Positions 7,428 to 17,200 of a DNA stretch of 36,244 nt are shown here, one piece after another. The stretch is taken from assembly GCA_900547105.1 (NCBI GenBank), contig URFL01000015.1, positions 1 to 36,244 on the forward strand, read 5' to 3'. The DNA comes from an uncultured Oscillospiraceae bacterium. GTDB taxonomy: Bacteria > Bacillota > Clostridia > Oscillospirales > Acutalibacteraceae. Position numbers and translations under genes: made by a program. A model generated the notes under the pieces. It was not told the DNA's origin. It did not search any database and saw only the letters and a program-made list of their open reading frames with translations. Numbering within the stretch: position 1 is the first letter of the stretch; the number at the start of each line of letters is the position of its first letter.

Positions 7428-8615
7428 TTATCGTTTGCCGGAACGCGCGTTGTAGGGGAGCGGACCCGGCCATGTTTTCAAAATCTCTTCGTATCGGGCA
7501 TAGGCGCGCGCCACCGCGTCCTCCCACGACAGATACAGGCTTTCACCTGCCTGATGTCCCACCGCCGCCAGATGATCCCGGCTTTGGCAGGCGGACAAGA
7601 TCGCTTCACCGCAGGATTCGGCATTTTCTTCCGCCAAAAAGCCGGAATAATGATCCTTGGCGCCCTCGGCGGCGCAGCTGCCTCGCACCAGCAGCGTGGG
7701 GCAATCGCAAGCCGCTGCCTCTTTCACCACAATGCCGGAGGTATCGTAGGTGGAGGGGAACAGGAACATATCCGCCAAGCTGTAAAATACCCGCAGATAT
7801 TCGCGATCGTAGATCGCGCCGGTAAAGATGGCTTCCTTTTCCAACCCGATTTCTTTGGCATAAGTGCGGATGTCTTTGGCATCGTAACCGTCGCCCACCA
7901 GCAACGCACGAAACGGCAATCCCGCTTCTTTGGCGATCTTGAGCGAATCCAAAATCAGCTTCAAATTTTTATACCACATCATGCGCCCGACGAACAAAAA
8001 GACAAAGGTGTCGTCCGGAATGTGATATTTCTCTTTCAGCTCCGCTATCGCATCGGGCGAGGCTTGTCCATACGCGAAATCGGTGCCGTTTTCCATCACC
8101 ATATAGCGCCCTTTGTAGCCGATATCGCGCAGCGATTCGCCGCAGCGTTCGGTTACCGCCCACACTTCGTCTACCGCGTTGATGTTGGCTTTAACAAATT
8201 GCAGCGCCACCTTTTGCAGCGCGCGGTTGGGCACCCGCTTGGCAATGTCGATGTCAAACTTGGTGTGATAGGTCAACACCACCGGCACCTTGGGAGACCG
8301 GTTCAGCGCCTTCACCAGCACCGACGATGCAAAGGGCGAGTGGATGTGCATCAGGTCGAAATGCATTTTGCGCAGCTGGAACAACGCCGCCGGTTCCAAC
8401 GGGTTGCCCGCGCGGTATCCGACCCGCTTGCCGGTGGGAACCGACTGATATCGGTACACCTGGAACGGATAATCATCCACCACATGGCGGTATTTCGGGG
8501 TGACAACCGTCACCTGTGCGTGATTTTTCTGCAAATATTCCGCATAATTCTTGACCGTTTGCGCAACGCCGTCGATCATAGGCGGAAACGAATCGTTAAA
8601 CAGTCCGATTTTCAT
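7428..8615 (-). CDS. GT4 family glycosyltransferase (diacylglycerol glucosyltransferase-like)
   Basis: A 395-residue two-Rossmann-domain glycosyltransferase. The N-terminal domain opens MKIGLFNDSFPPMIDGVAQTV, with the Gly loop seen in GT4 enzymes, and has the HIHSPFASS and LTYHTKFD segments. The C-terminal nucleotide-sugar domain shows FLFVGRMMWYKN and the sugar-binding region PSTYDTSGIVVKEAAAC. In that region the family E(x7)E motif appears as D(x7)E, a change also seen in clostridial relatives. Similar enzymes make glucosyl-diacylglycerol for membranes and lipoteichoic acid anchors; the acceptor here is not provable. A promoter (8665-8693) and a strong AAGGAGG site precede it. That site is 14 nt from this ATG and better placed for a four-codon reading frame whose stop overlaps this start. 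Confidence 0.88.
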   Translation of the reverse strand: MKIGLFNDSFPPMIDGVAQTVKNYAEYLQKNHAQVTVVTPKYRHVVDDYPFQVYRYQSVPTGKRVGYRAGNPLEPAALFQLRKMHFDLMHIHSPFASSVLVKALNRSPKVPVVLTYHTKFDIDIAKRVPNRALQKVALQFVKANINAVDEVWAVTERCGESLRDIGYKGRYMVMENGTDFAYGQASPDAIAELKEKYHIPDDTFVFLFVGRMMWYKNLKLILDSLKIAKEAGLPFRALLVGDGYDAKDIRTYAKEIGLEKEAIFTGAIYDREYLRVFYSLADMFLFPSTYDTSGIVVKEAAACDCPTLLVRGSCAAEGAKDHYSGFLAEENAESCGEAILSACQSRDHLAAVGHQAGESLYLSWEDAVARAYARYEEILKTWPGPLPYNARSGKR

Positions 8616-8626
8616 ACAGTCCGCAT
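8612..8626 (-). other. Four-codon upstream reading frame overlapping the glycosyltransferase start
   Basis: ATG-CGG-ACT-GTA-TGA on the minus strand encodes Met-Arg-Thr-Val. It sits 3 nt after the AAGGAGG (8630-8636), and its TGA overlaps the glycosyltransferase ATG as ATGA. The usual site-to-start distance fits neither start ideally. Translation could therefore be initiated here and re-initiated at the gene, or this could be chance. Confidence 0.3.
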
Positions 8627-8664
8627 AAGCCTCCTTGCTGTTTGATACAGAAGTCTATGATATT

Positions 8665-8693
8665 ATCATACTATGGTTGGCGAATGGTTGCAA
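8665..8693 (-). promoter_or_regulatory. Sigma-A type promoter for the glycosyltransferase gene
   Basis: Read on the minus strand: TTGCAA, 17-bp spacer, TATGAT. It lies about 50 bp upstream of the start codon and diverges from the hprK promoter. Confidence 0.65.
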
Positions 8694-8741
8694 GCAAAAG
8701 CTGCATAAAGAAAGAAAATTTTCATTTTTTCCCGTTTGCTC

Positions 8742-8770
8742 TTTTCACCGCGTGCAAAATGCGGTATACT
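8742..8770 (+). promoter_or_regulatory. Sigma-A type promoter for the hprK operon
   Basis: TTTTCA (8742-8747), 17-bp spacer, TATACT (8765-8770). The leader to the hprK start at 8802 is about 25 nt and carries GGGAGG (8787-8792). Confidence 0.65.
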
Positions 8771-8801
8771 AAGTCTGATACCATATGGGAGGAAACGACT
8801 T

Positions 8802-9773
8802 ATGAATCATGTGGCGTTTACTGTTTCTTTGGCGAAGATCATTGACGAACTGTCGCTGGAAACCATCTACACCCCGAACGATCCGGGCGAGCGGATGGTG
8901 GTGTCGCCCGACTTGAACCGTCCGGGTTTGGCGCTGAGCGGCTTTTTGGATTATTTTGACCATGACCGTATCCAGATGCTGGGCAAAAGCGAACACGGTT
9001 TTTTGCTGGATCTGGATGCCGATACCCGCCGCGCGCGGGTGGACGAGCTGATTCGGCAAAAACCGCCGGCGGTGATCATCACCCGCTCGCTGGAAGTATT
9101 GCCCGAGGTGGAGGAAAGCTGCCGCCGGTATGAAGTGCCGTTGCTGCGCACCTCCGAGCCGACCTCCAGCGCTATGGCGGCGCTGATCGCCTTTTTGAAT
9201 GTGCAGCTTGCGCCGCGCATCACCCGCCACGGCGTGCTGGTCGAGGTATACGGCGAAGGTATTTTGCTGATGGGCGACAGCGGTGTTGGCAAAAGCGAAA
9301 CGGCGATCGAACTGATCAAGCGCGGTCACCGGCTGATCGCGGACGATGCGGTGGAAATTCGCCGCGTGTCCGCCAAAACGCTGGTCGGCTCCGCTCCCGA
9401 TAACATCCGTCACTTTATCGAGCTGCGCGGCGTGGGCATCATCAACGCCCGCCGGCTGTTCGGTATGGGCTCGGTCAAGGTCACCGAAAAAATCGACATG
9501 GTGATCGAGCTGGAGCCGTGGGACAACAACAAAATCTATGACCGCATGGGGCTGGACAACGAGTACACCGAGATTTTGGGCATCCAGGTTCCCAAAACGC
9601 TGATCCCCATCAAACCCGGTCGAAACCTCGCCATCATCATCGAGGTGGCGGCGATGAACAACCGCCACCGCAAAATGGGCTACAACGCCGCGCAGGAGCT
9701 GATGCACAATCTGGGGATGGACGCGGACGCGCCCAACGCTCCGGCGGCGGAAGTGGAATGGAATAAATTTTAG
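8802..9773 (+). CDS. hprK: HPr kinase/phosphorylase
   Basis: A 323-residue bifunctional enzyme that phosphorylates, and removes phosphate from, Ser46 of HPr. It thereby controls carbon catabolite repression and sugar uptake in Firmicutes. The C-terminal catalytic domain shows the Walker A loop GDSGVGKS (158-165), the catalytic H143 just before it, the DD pair at 181-182 and the family signature IELRGVGIINARRLFG. Length and N-terminal domain fit the family. The start at 8802 follows GGGAGG with a 9-nt spacer; the frame is open further upstream but crosses the promoter. It heads a run of seven co-directional genes with gaps of 15-37 nt, including a glucokinase, with pfkA behind a separate promoter. 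This ties sugar sensing to glycolytic entry and wall synthesis. Confidence 0.97.
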   Translation: MNHVAFTVSLAKIIDELSLETIYTPNDPGERMVVSPDLNRPGLALSGFLDYFDHDRIQMLGKSEHGFLLDLDADTRRARVDELIRQKPPAVIITRSLEVLPEVEESCRRYEVPLLRTSEPTSSAMAALIAFLNVQLAPRITRHGVLVEVYGEGILLMGDSGVGKSETAIELIKRGHRLIADDAVEIRRVSAKTLVGSAPDNIRHFIELRGVGIINARRLFGMGSVKVTEKIDMVIELEPWDNNKIYDRMGLDNEYTEILGIQVPKTLIPIKPGRNLAIIIEVAAMNNRHRKMGYNAAQELMHNLGMDADAPNAPAAEVEWNKF

Positions 9774-9793
9774 AAAAGGGTGCTATACATCAT

Positions 9794-10516
9794 ATGATAA
9801 CCTCTGTTGTTGCTGATTTGCATTGCCACACCCTCGCATCCAGCCACGCATACAGCACCGTGACCGAACTGGCAGGGGAGGCGGCGCGCAAACAGATGCT
9901 GGCGGTCGCCTGTACCGACCATGGCGTATCCATGCAGGATGCACCGCATATCTGGCATTTCCGCAATCTGGATCAGCTGCCGCCGCGCATCAACGGCGTG
10001 CGGGTGCTGCGTGGGGTGGAAGCCAACGTGATCGGTACCGACGGCAGTCTGGATATGGAAGCTGCCGATCTGGAAGAGCTGGAGATCGTGGTTGCGTCGA
10101 TGCACCGCGGACTGATGCCGTTTGGCTCGGTGGAGGAAATGACCGCCGCGTGGACAGCGATTGCGAAAAACCCGCTGGTGGATATCATCGGTCATTCGGG
10201 CGATCCCCGCTTTGCCTATGATTATGATACAGTGATCCCGCTGTTCGGGCAATATGGCAAGCTGGTCGAGATCAACGAAAACACCTTTGCGGTACGCCGC
10301 CAGTCGCTGCAAAACTGCGTGCATATCGCGCAGCTGTGCAAGCAGCACGGGGTGCGGATCGTGGTGGATTCGGATGCGCATTATCATGCCTCGGTGGGCA
10401 AGGTGGAGCAATGCCTGCAAATGCTGCAGGAGATTGATTTTCCATCCAAACTGATTGTCAATGGCAGCGCGGATGCGTTCAAAGCGTATCTGTGCGAAAA
10501 ACACATTTCATTATAA
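9794..10516 (+). CDS. PHP domain phosphoesterase (YcdX-like)
   Basis: A 240-residue single-domain PHP protein. Metal-binding motifs are in the expected order: DLHCHT (8-13), TDHG (41-44), GVEAN, SMHRG, GHSGDP and DSDAH (192-196), enough for a three-metal site in a TIM-like barrel. The family includes metal-dependent phosphatases such as YcdX; the physiological substrate is unknown. It starts 20 nt after hprK, with AAAAGGG about 13 nt before the ATG, a weaker site than its neighbours have. In Clostridia this gene often sits between hprK and murB, as here. Confidence 0.9.
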   Translation: MITSVVADLHCHTLASSHAYSTVTELAGEAARKQMLAVACTDHGVSMQDAPHIWHFRNLDQLPPRINGVRVLRGVEANVIGTDGSLDMEAADLEELEIVVASMHRGLMPFGSVEEMTAAWTAIAKNPLVDIIGHSGDPRFAYDYDTVIPLFGQYGKLVEINENTFAVRRQSLQNCVHIAQLCKQHGVRIVVDSDAHYHASVGKVEQCLQMLQEIDFPSKLIVNGSADAFKAYLCEKHISL

Positions 10517-10534
10517 AAAAGGAGAGAGCGTACC

Positions 10535-11482
10535 ATGGTACGAGTAGGAATTGATTTGGGCGGCACCAACATTGTGGCCGGTGTGGTGGATGACAGCTAC
10601 ACCATTTTGGCAACCGCCAAACGCAAAACCAACCTGCCCCGCCCGGCGGAGGAGATTATCCGCGATATGGCGGAGCTGACCCGCGAGGCGGTGGAAAAAG
10701 CCAATATGACGATGAACGAGGTGCGGTATGTGGGTGTTGGTTGCCCCGGCACCTGCAATCAGGATACCGGCATTGTGGAGTATTCCAACAATCTGCAATT
10801 CCACAAGGTGCCGCTGCGGGATGACCTTAGCCGCCTGACTGGAAAACCGGTGTATATTGAAAACGATGCCAACGCCGCCGCGCTGGGCGAAGCGCTGGCG
10901 GGCGCCGGCAAGGGCACCAATAGCTGCGTGTGCATCACGCTGGGTACCGGCGTGGGCAGCGGTGTGGTGCTGAACGGCAAGGTTTACGGTGGATTCAACT
11001 TCGCCGCGTCCGAGATCGGTCACACCGTGATCGTGGTGGATGGCGAACCGTGCACCTGCGGCCGCAACGGCTGCTGGGAAGCGTATGCCTCCGCGACGGC
11101 GCTGGTACGCCAGACCAAAGCTGCCATGGATGCTCACCCGGATAGCAAGATGCACGCGGTGGCGCAGGAGCACGGTCGCGTCAGTGGACGGACGGCGTTT
11201 GACGCGATGCGTTTGGGCGATGCCGCTGCCAAACAGGTGGTGGACACCTACATTGGGTATGTGGCGTGCGGTTTGACCAACGTCATCAACATTTTCCAGC
11301 CGGAGGTCGTTTGCGTGGGCGGCGGTATCTGCAACGAGGGCGACACTCTGCTGGTGCCGCTGAAGCAGAAGATCGAGCAGGATCGTTACAGCAAATACAG
11401 CGTGCATCAATCGCGCCTGTGTGTTGCGACACTGGGCAACGATGCCGGCATTATCGGTGCGGCATTTCTGGGCAATGAATAA
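10535..11482 (+). CDS. glcK: ROK family glucokinase
   Basis: A 315-residue sugar kinase of the ROK family, likely phosphorylating glucose to glucose-6-phosphate with ATP. The N-terminal phosphate loop is GIDLGGTN. The sugar-binding and catalytic segment is ENDANAAALGE, with the catalytic Asp in it. A second ATP loop is LGTGVGSG. The ROK zinc site is GHTV followed by CTCGRNGC (C173, C175, C180). No N-terminal helix-turn-helix is present, so it is an enzyme and not a ROK repressor. GGAGAG precedes the ATG, 18 nt after the PHP gene. Grouping with hprK and pfkA supports glucose as substrate, though other hexoses are possible. Confidence 0.93.
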   Translation: MVRVGIDLGGTNIVAGVVDDSYTILATAKRKTNLPRPAEEIIRDMAELTREAVEKANMTMNEVRYVGVGCPGTCNQDTGIVEYSNNLQFHKVPLRDDLSRLTGKPVYIENDANAAALGEALAGAGKGTNSCVCITLGTGVGSGVVLNGKVYGGFNFAASEIGHTVIVVDGEPCTCGRNGCWEAYASATALVRQTKAAMDAHPDSKMHAVAQEHGRVSGRTAFDAMRLGDAAAKQVVDTYIGYVACGLTNVINIFQPEVVCVGGGICNEGDTLLVPLKQKIEQDRYSKYSVHQSRLCVATLGNDAGIIGAAFLGNE

Positions 11483-11511
11483 GAGGATAATTTTGAAGAG
11501 GGGGAACTGCG

Positions 11512-12441
11512 GTGATCTGGCAGCCTGATTTGTGTGCAGCTTTGGAAAAACAGGGGTGCCGTGTTGCGCTGCAGGCTCCTATGGCTCCCTACACCACCTT
11601 CCGTATCGGCGGTCCGGCGAATGCAGTGATTACTGCACAGTCGGCGCAGGCGCTGGCACAGGCACTGCGGCTTTGCCGCGAACACGAGCTGCCGGTCACC
11701 CTGATCGGCAAAGGCTCCAACCTGCTGGTGTCGGATGATGGCATCGAAGGCGCGGTGGTGCGATTGGATGACCGGTCGCAGCCGATCACCTGCGATCCCG
11801 CTACCGGCATGGTGACCGCTTTTGCGGGTGTGTCCATCGGACGGCTGTGCCGCGAGGCGCGCGACCATGGATTGACCGGGTTGGAGTTTGCGTTCGGAAT
11901 CCCGGGCAGCGTGGGCGGCGGCGTGTATATGAACGCGGGCGCTTACGGCGGGCAGTTTGCGGATGTGCTGCACAGCGTAACGCTGCTGTCGCCCGAAACC
12001 GGAACGCTGCGCACCGCCCCGGCGGCGGAGTTGCAGCTGGATTACCGCCACAGCGCGCTGATGCAGACCAATGATGTGGTGGTGGATGCCACTTTCCGGC
12101 TGTCGGCGGGAAATGTCGAGGCGATCACCGCCCGCATGGAGGAACTGATGGCGAAGCGTCGCGACAAGCAGCCGCTGGAATATCCCAGCGCAGGCAGCTT
12201 TTTCAAGCGTCCACAGGGGCATTTTGCGGCGGCGCTGATTGATCAGTGTGGCTTAAAAGGCTTTGCTGTGGGCGATGCCCAGGTCAGCGAAAAACACGCG
12301 GGATTTGTGATCAACCGCGGACACGCCACCTGTCGGGATATGATCGCGCTGAAGCGAGAGGTGTGCCGCCGGGTATGGGAGCAATGCCAAGTGGCGCTGG
12401 AGCCGGAAGTGGCGTTGATAGGACGGAATGTCAGCTGGTGA
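11512..12441 (+). CDS. murB: UDP-N-acetylenolpyruvoylglucosamine reductase
   Basis: A 309-residue FAD enzyme that reduces UDP-GlcNAc-enolpyruvate to UDP-MurNAc with NADPH, the second committed step of peptidoglycan precursor synthesis. Seen motifs: TTFRIGGPA, the FAD-binding GKGSNLLVSDDGIEG, the GIPGSVGGGVYMNAGAYGG loop, the catalytic Ser in PSAGSFFKRP, KHAGFVINRG, and a C-terminal EPEV with the conserved Glu. Length and motifs fit the shorter Gram-positive form. The start is GTG at 11512, preceded by AGAGGGGG; no ATG nearby is in frame before the conserved N-terminus. It lies 29 nt after the glucokinase gene. Confidence 0.96.
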   Translation: MIWQPDLCAALEKQGCRVALQAPMAPYTTFRIGGPANAVITAQSAQALAQALRLCREHELPVTLIGKGSNLLVSDDGIEGAVVRLDDRSQPITCDPATGMVTAFAGVSIGRLCREARDHGLTGLEFAFGIPGSVGGGVYMNAGAYGGQFADVLHSVTLLSPETGTLRTAPAAELQLDYRHSALMQTNDVVVDATFRLSAGNVEAITARMEELMAKRRDKQPLEYPSAGSFFKRPQGHFAAALIDQCGLKGFAVGDAQVSEKHAGFVINRGHATCRDMIALKREVCRRVWEQCQVALEPEVALIGRNVSW

Positions 12442-12470
12442 GACCGGCTGTGGAGGAAGGAAGGGTAACC

Positions 12471-13331
12471 ATGGAATTGCTGATCGTGACCGGTATGTCC
12501 GGTGCGGGCAAATCCCGCGCGGTCAACGCGCTGGAGGATATCGGCTTTTATTGTGTCGATAACCTGCCGCCTCGGTTGATTCCCAAATTTGCAGAGCTGT
12601 GTATGCAGTCGCAGGAGCCGATCCCGCGGGTCGCCATTGTGGTGGATATTCGCGGCGGCAAATGGTTTGACCGGCTGCCGGAGATTTTGCAGGAGCTGAA
12701 AGACCAGTGCGGTGACTATAAAATTCTGTTTTTGGAATGTGATTCGCAGGTGCTCAAACGGCGGTATAAAGAAACCCGCCGTCAGCACCCGCTGTTGGCG
12801 GAAACCAACGGTTCGCTTTCTGAAGCGATCGAGCGGGAACGGGCGATGCTGCACGATCTGCGGCGGCAAACCGATTATCTGATTGATACCACCCATCTGT
12901 CGCCCGCCCAACTGAAAGAAAGCGTGGTCAGCTTGTTTTTGGACAATGCCGACGCGGGCATGAGCATCACCTGCATGTCCTTTGGGTTCAAATACGGGTA
13001 TCCGGAGGAAGCGGATCTGGTGATGGATGTACGCTGCTTTGCCAATCCCTTTTATGTGGACGAGCTGCGCCACAAAACCGGGTTGGATGCGGATGTGCGG
13101 GAATATGTGCTGAACGATCCGCACATTGCGGGATTTCAGCAGCGGCTGTACGATTTGATTGAATATATGCTGCCGCTCTACCGCAACGAGGGCAAAAGCC
13201 AGCTGGTGATCGCCATCGGCTGCACCGGCGGCAAGCACCGCTCGGTCACGGTGGCGGAGGGCTTGTTCGAGCACCTGCGTGAACAAGGCTTGCGGGTGAA
13301 TGTGCGCCACCGCGATATTCGTAAACTGTAA
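12471..13331 (+). CDS. rapZ: RNase adapter / nucleotide-binding protein RapZ (YvcJ)
   Basis: A 286-residue P-loop protein with Walker A GMSGAGKS (8-15), the NLPP segment at about residue 31, and the family C-terminal domain with FGFKYGYPEEADLVMDVR and GCTGGKHRSV. Enterobacterial RapZ binds small RNAs and GlcN6P. The Gram-positive YvcJ binds GTP and has a less clear role. The ATG at 12471 follows GGAGGAAGGAAGGG; an open stretch upstream overlaps murB and lacks family sequence. Neighbours murB and whiA are the standard clostridial arrangement, linking amino-sugar/wall metabolism and division. Confidence 0.95.
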   Translation: MELLIVTGMSGAGKSRAVNALEDIGFYCVDNLPPRLIPKFAELCMQSQEPIPRVAIVVDIRGGKWFDRLPEILQELKDQCGDYKILFLECDSQVLKRRYKETRRQHPLLAETNGSLSEAIERERAMLHDLRRQTDYLIDTTHLSPAQLKESVVSLFLDNADAGMSITCMSFGFKYGYPEEADLVMDVRCFANPFYVDELRHKTGLDADVREYVLNDPHIAGFQQRLYDLIEYMLPLYRNEGKSQLVIAIGCTGGKHRSVTVAEGLFEHLREQGLRVNVRHRDIRKL

Positions 13332-13368
13332 TTTCTTGTATACATACCAACGAAAGGGGGAGGAAGCG

Positions 13369-14265
13369 TTGTCGTTTTCGTCTGATGTCAAGCGCGAATT
13401 ATGCGAGATCGTGCCGGAAAAAGCGTGTTGCCGCAAGGCGCAGCTGTATGGTATGCTGGAAGCGGGGCGCTCCTTCTCCGCCGACCGCATTTCGCTGCAA
13501 ACCGAAAGCGAAGCGGTGGCACAGGTGTATCAGCGTCTGCTGCAAGAGGTGGCGGGCGTGACCGCTATGCGCAGCGATGCCGCCGGTGAGGAGACAAAAT
13601 TCCACACCCTTTCGGTGCCGCCCGAACAGTGCCGCCGTGTGTGGGAACTGTTTGGACAGGATGCGGCATCCTATGCGGTGCGGCTTAACCGGGCAAATCT
13701 GGAATGTGACGAATGTGCCGCCGCTTATCTGCGGGGCATTTTCCTGACCTGCGGCGCCATGACCACGCCGCAGATCGGCTATCATATGGAATTCAGCGTA
13801 CCATACTACCACCTGTCCCGCGATTGGCAGGCGCTGTTTGCTGAATGGGGCTTGACCGCGCGCGAAATTCGGCGCAAGGGCGGCTATGTGCTCTATTTCA
13901 AAGAGAGCGAACAGATCGAGGATTGCCTGACCCTGATGGGTGCGATGTCGGCATCGCTGGAACTGATGAACATCAAAATGGTCAAGGATATCCGCAACAA
14001 CGCCAACCGCATCACCAATTGCGAAAGCGCCAACATCGACAAAACGGTGGCGGCGGCGGCGCGCCAAATGGCGGCGCTGCATACGATTCAGAACACATGT
14101 GGACTGGATGCACTGCCGGAGGATCTGCGCGAGCTGGCAGCGCTGCGGTTGGAAAATCCGGATTATTCGCTGCGCGAATTGGGCGAAGCGCTGAGCCGTC
14201 CCATCAGCCGGTCGGGGGTCAACCACCGGTTGGAGCGGATCATGGCGTTTGCCGAGCATCTGTAA
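13369..14265 (+). CDS. whiA: DNA-binding protein WhiA
   Basis: A 298-residue protein with an N-terminal degenerate LAGLIDADG homing-endonuclease-like fold (ECDECAAAYLRGIFLTCG and following) and a C-terminal helix-turn-helix (about 225-295, with SLRELGEAL and SGVNHRLERI). WhiA controls sporulation genes in actinomycetes and influences division and chromosome segregation in Bacillus. The start is TTG at 13369, five bases after GGGGGAGG (13356-13363). The in-frame region before it reads back into rapZ, and homologues begin with the same MSFSSDVKREL pattern, so TTG is the best start. It is followed after 15 nt by dnaE. Confidence 0.95.
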   Translation: MSFSSDVKRELCEIVPEKACCRKAQLYGMLEAGRSFSADRISLQTESEAVAQVYQRLLQEVAGVTAMRSDAAGEETKFHTLSVPPEQCRRVWELFGQDAASYAVRLNRANLECDECAAAYLRGIFLTCGAMTTPQIGYHMEFSVPYYHLSRDWQALFAEWGLTAREIRRKGGYVLYFKESEQIEDCLTLMGAMSASLELMNIKMVKDIRNNANRITNCESANIDKTVAAAARQMAALHTIQNTCGLDALPEDLRELAALRLENPDYSLRELGEALSRPISRSGVNHRLERIMAFAEHL

Positions 14266-14280
14266 AGGAGGCGCTTTTCC

Positions 14281-17200
14281 ATGGCTTTTGCCCATCTTCA
14301 TGTTCATAGTGAATATAGCTTGCTGGATGGCGCTTGCCGCATTCAGGAGTTGGTGCGCCGCGCGGCTGAATTGGGTCAAACGGCGCTGGCGATCACCGAC
14401 CACGGCGTGATGTACGGCGTGGTCGATTTTTATAAAGCCGCGCAAAAGGCGGGCATCCACCCGATCATTGGGTGCGAAGTTTATGTGGCGCCCCGCACGC
14501 GGTTTGATAAGGTGCATGGAGTGGATAACGGCTACCATCATCTGGTGTTGCTGTGTGAAAACGACCATGGCTATCACAATTTGATGAAGCTGGTGTCACT
14601 TGGCTGGACCGAGGGCTTTTACAGCCGCCCGCGGGTGGATGAACAGCTGCTGGAGCAATATCACGAGGGCTTGATCGCGCTGTCTGCGTGCCTGGCGGGC
14701 GAGGTGCCCAGCCGCCTGCGTTCCGGTGATTATGAAGGTGCACGCCAGATCGCGCAGCGATACAGCGATCTGTTCGGCAAAGACAACTATTATCTCGAGT
14801 TGCAGGACCATGGCTTGTCCGAGCAAAAGAATATCAACCCCCAGCTGATTCGATTGTCGCGCGACACCGGCATCCCGCTGGTTTGCACTAACGATGTGCA
14901 CTATCTGACCAAAGAGGATGCGCGGGTGCAGCAGGTGCTGTTGTGCATCCAAACCGGTACCACGCTGGACGATCCCAGCGCCATGTCGTTTGAAACCGAT
15001 GAGTTTTATCTCAAATCCGAGCAGGAGATGCGGGCGCTGTTTCCGGCGATTCCGGAGGCGTTTGACAACACTGCCCGCATCGCGGAGCGCTGCCGGGTGG
15101 ATATCCGGTTTGGCGAACTAAAGCTGCCCACCTTTACAGCGCCGGAGGGGGACAACCTGTCCTATTTCCGGCGGCTGTGTACCGAGGGGCTGCGCCGCCG
15201 CTACGGCGACCATCCGGACGCCGCCATTACGGAGCGTCTGGAATACGAGCTGTCTACCATCGAACAGATGGGATATGTGGATTACTATTTGATCGTGAAC
15301 GACTTTGTGCAGTACGCCAAAGCACACGATATTCCGGTGGGCCCCGGTCGTGGCTCCGGCGCGGGCAGTCTGTGCGCCTATTGCATGGGTATTACCGCCA
15401 TCGACCCGATCCGCTACAACCTGCTCTTTGAGCGGTTTCTGAATCCGGAGCGGGTCAGCATGCCGGACTTTGATATTGACTTTTGTCCCCAGCGACGGCA
15501 GGAGATCATTAACTATGTGATCGGCAAATACGGCGCGGATCGGGTGTCGCAGATCATTACCTTTGGTACCATGGCAGCGCGCGCTGCCATTCGCGATGTG
15601 GCGCGGGTGATGTCCCTGCCGTATGCGCTGGCGGATCAGGTAGCGAAGTTGATCCCCTTTGAACTGAAAATGACCATCGACAAAGCACTGGAGCAATCCG
15701 CCAAGCTGCGCGAGCTGGTGGCGGGTGACGAGCGGGTGGAAGCCTTGATCGCAATGGCGAAGCGGGTAGAGGGGATGCCGCGCAACGCCTCCACGCATGC
15801 CGCCGGTGTGGTGATCGCGCCGCGTCCGGTTAGCGATTTTGTGCCGCTGTGCCTCAACGGCGAGGCGGTTGCCACCCAGTACCCGATGAAGATACTGGAG
15901 TCGCTCGGTATGCTTAAGGTCGACTTTTTGGGGCTGCGCAACTTGACGGTGATCCACGATGCCGAGCGGATGATCCGGCAGGAGCAGCCGGATTTTGCGG
16001 TGGCGGATATTCCGCTGGATGCTGCGCCGGTGTATGAAATGCTGGCGGCGGGCAACAGTATGGGTGTGTTCCAATTCGAGTCGGAGGGTATGAAACGGGT
16101 GCTGGTGAGTTTGTCGCCCGATTGCTTCGAGGATTTGATCGCCGTTATCTCGTTGTTTCGTCCCGGTCCGATGGATTCCATTCCCAAGTATATCCATAAC
16201 CGTCACCATCCCGACGCGGTGCGGGTGCATCATCCGCTGCTGGCGCCTATTTTGAATGTGACCTATGGCTGCATTGTGTATCAGGAGCAGGTCATGCAGA
16301 TATTCCGCGAGCTGGCGGGGTATTCGCTGGGGCGGGCGGATCTGGTGCGCCGTGCCATGGCGAAAAAACAAGAGGATGTGATGGAGCAGGAACGCACCAT
16401 TTTTATCCACGGTCTGACCGATGAAAACGGGAATGTGGTGGTGGACGGCTGTTGCCGTCGCGGCGTGCCGGAGCCAACGGCGCAAGCGATTTTTGACGAT
16501 ATGTTCTCGTTTGCCTCTTATGCGTTCAACAAATCGCATGCCGCCGCTTATGCCACCGTGGCGTATCAAACCGCTTATCTGAAATGCTTTTATCCGCGCC
16601 AGTATATGGCGGCGCTGTTGACCAGTGTGCTGGAAAGCGGCCGTGTGGCGGGGTATATCGGCGAATGTGAGCGAATGGGCATTCGCGTGCTGCCGCCCTC
16701 GGTCAACGACAGTGTGTCCGCGTTCACAGTGGATGGCGAGCATATCCGATATGGGCTGCTGGCGCTCAAAAATCTGGGGCGCGGCTTGATCGATGCCTTG
16801 GTGAGCGAGCGGGAGCAACACGGACGCTTCACCGATTTCTTCAGCTTTTGCAAGCGTATGTCCGGTAAAAAGGATTTCAACCGCCGCGCGGTCGAGAGTT
16901 TGATCAAATGTGGTGCGTTGGATGGATTGGGACACAACCGCCGCGCCATGATGCTGTCCTATGAGGGCATATTGGATCAGTTGGAGGAGGACAACCGCCG
17001 CAATCTGGATGGTCAGCTCGGCTTTTTTGATGTGGCGGGGGAGGACACAGCTGTCGCGCCGGCAATCCCGGCGTGCGAGGAATATTCTCATGCGGAAAAG
17101 CTGGCGATGGAAAAAGAAGTGACCGGTTTGTATATCTCCGGTCATCCGTTGGAGCCGTATCGTCCGCTGTATAAAGCGATGAAGCTGGCGCGTATGGAAC

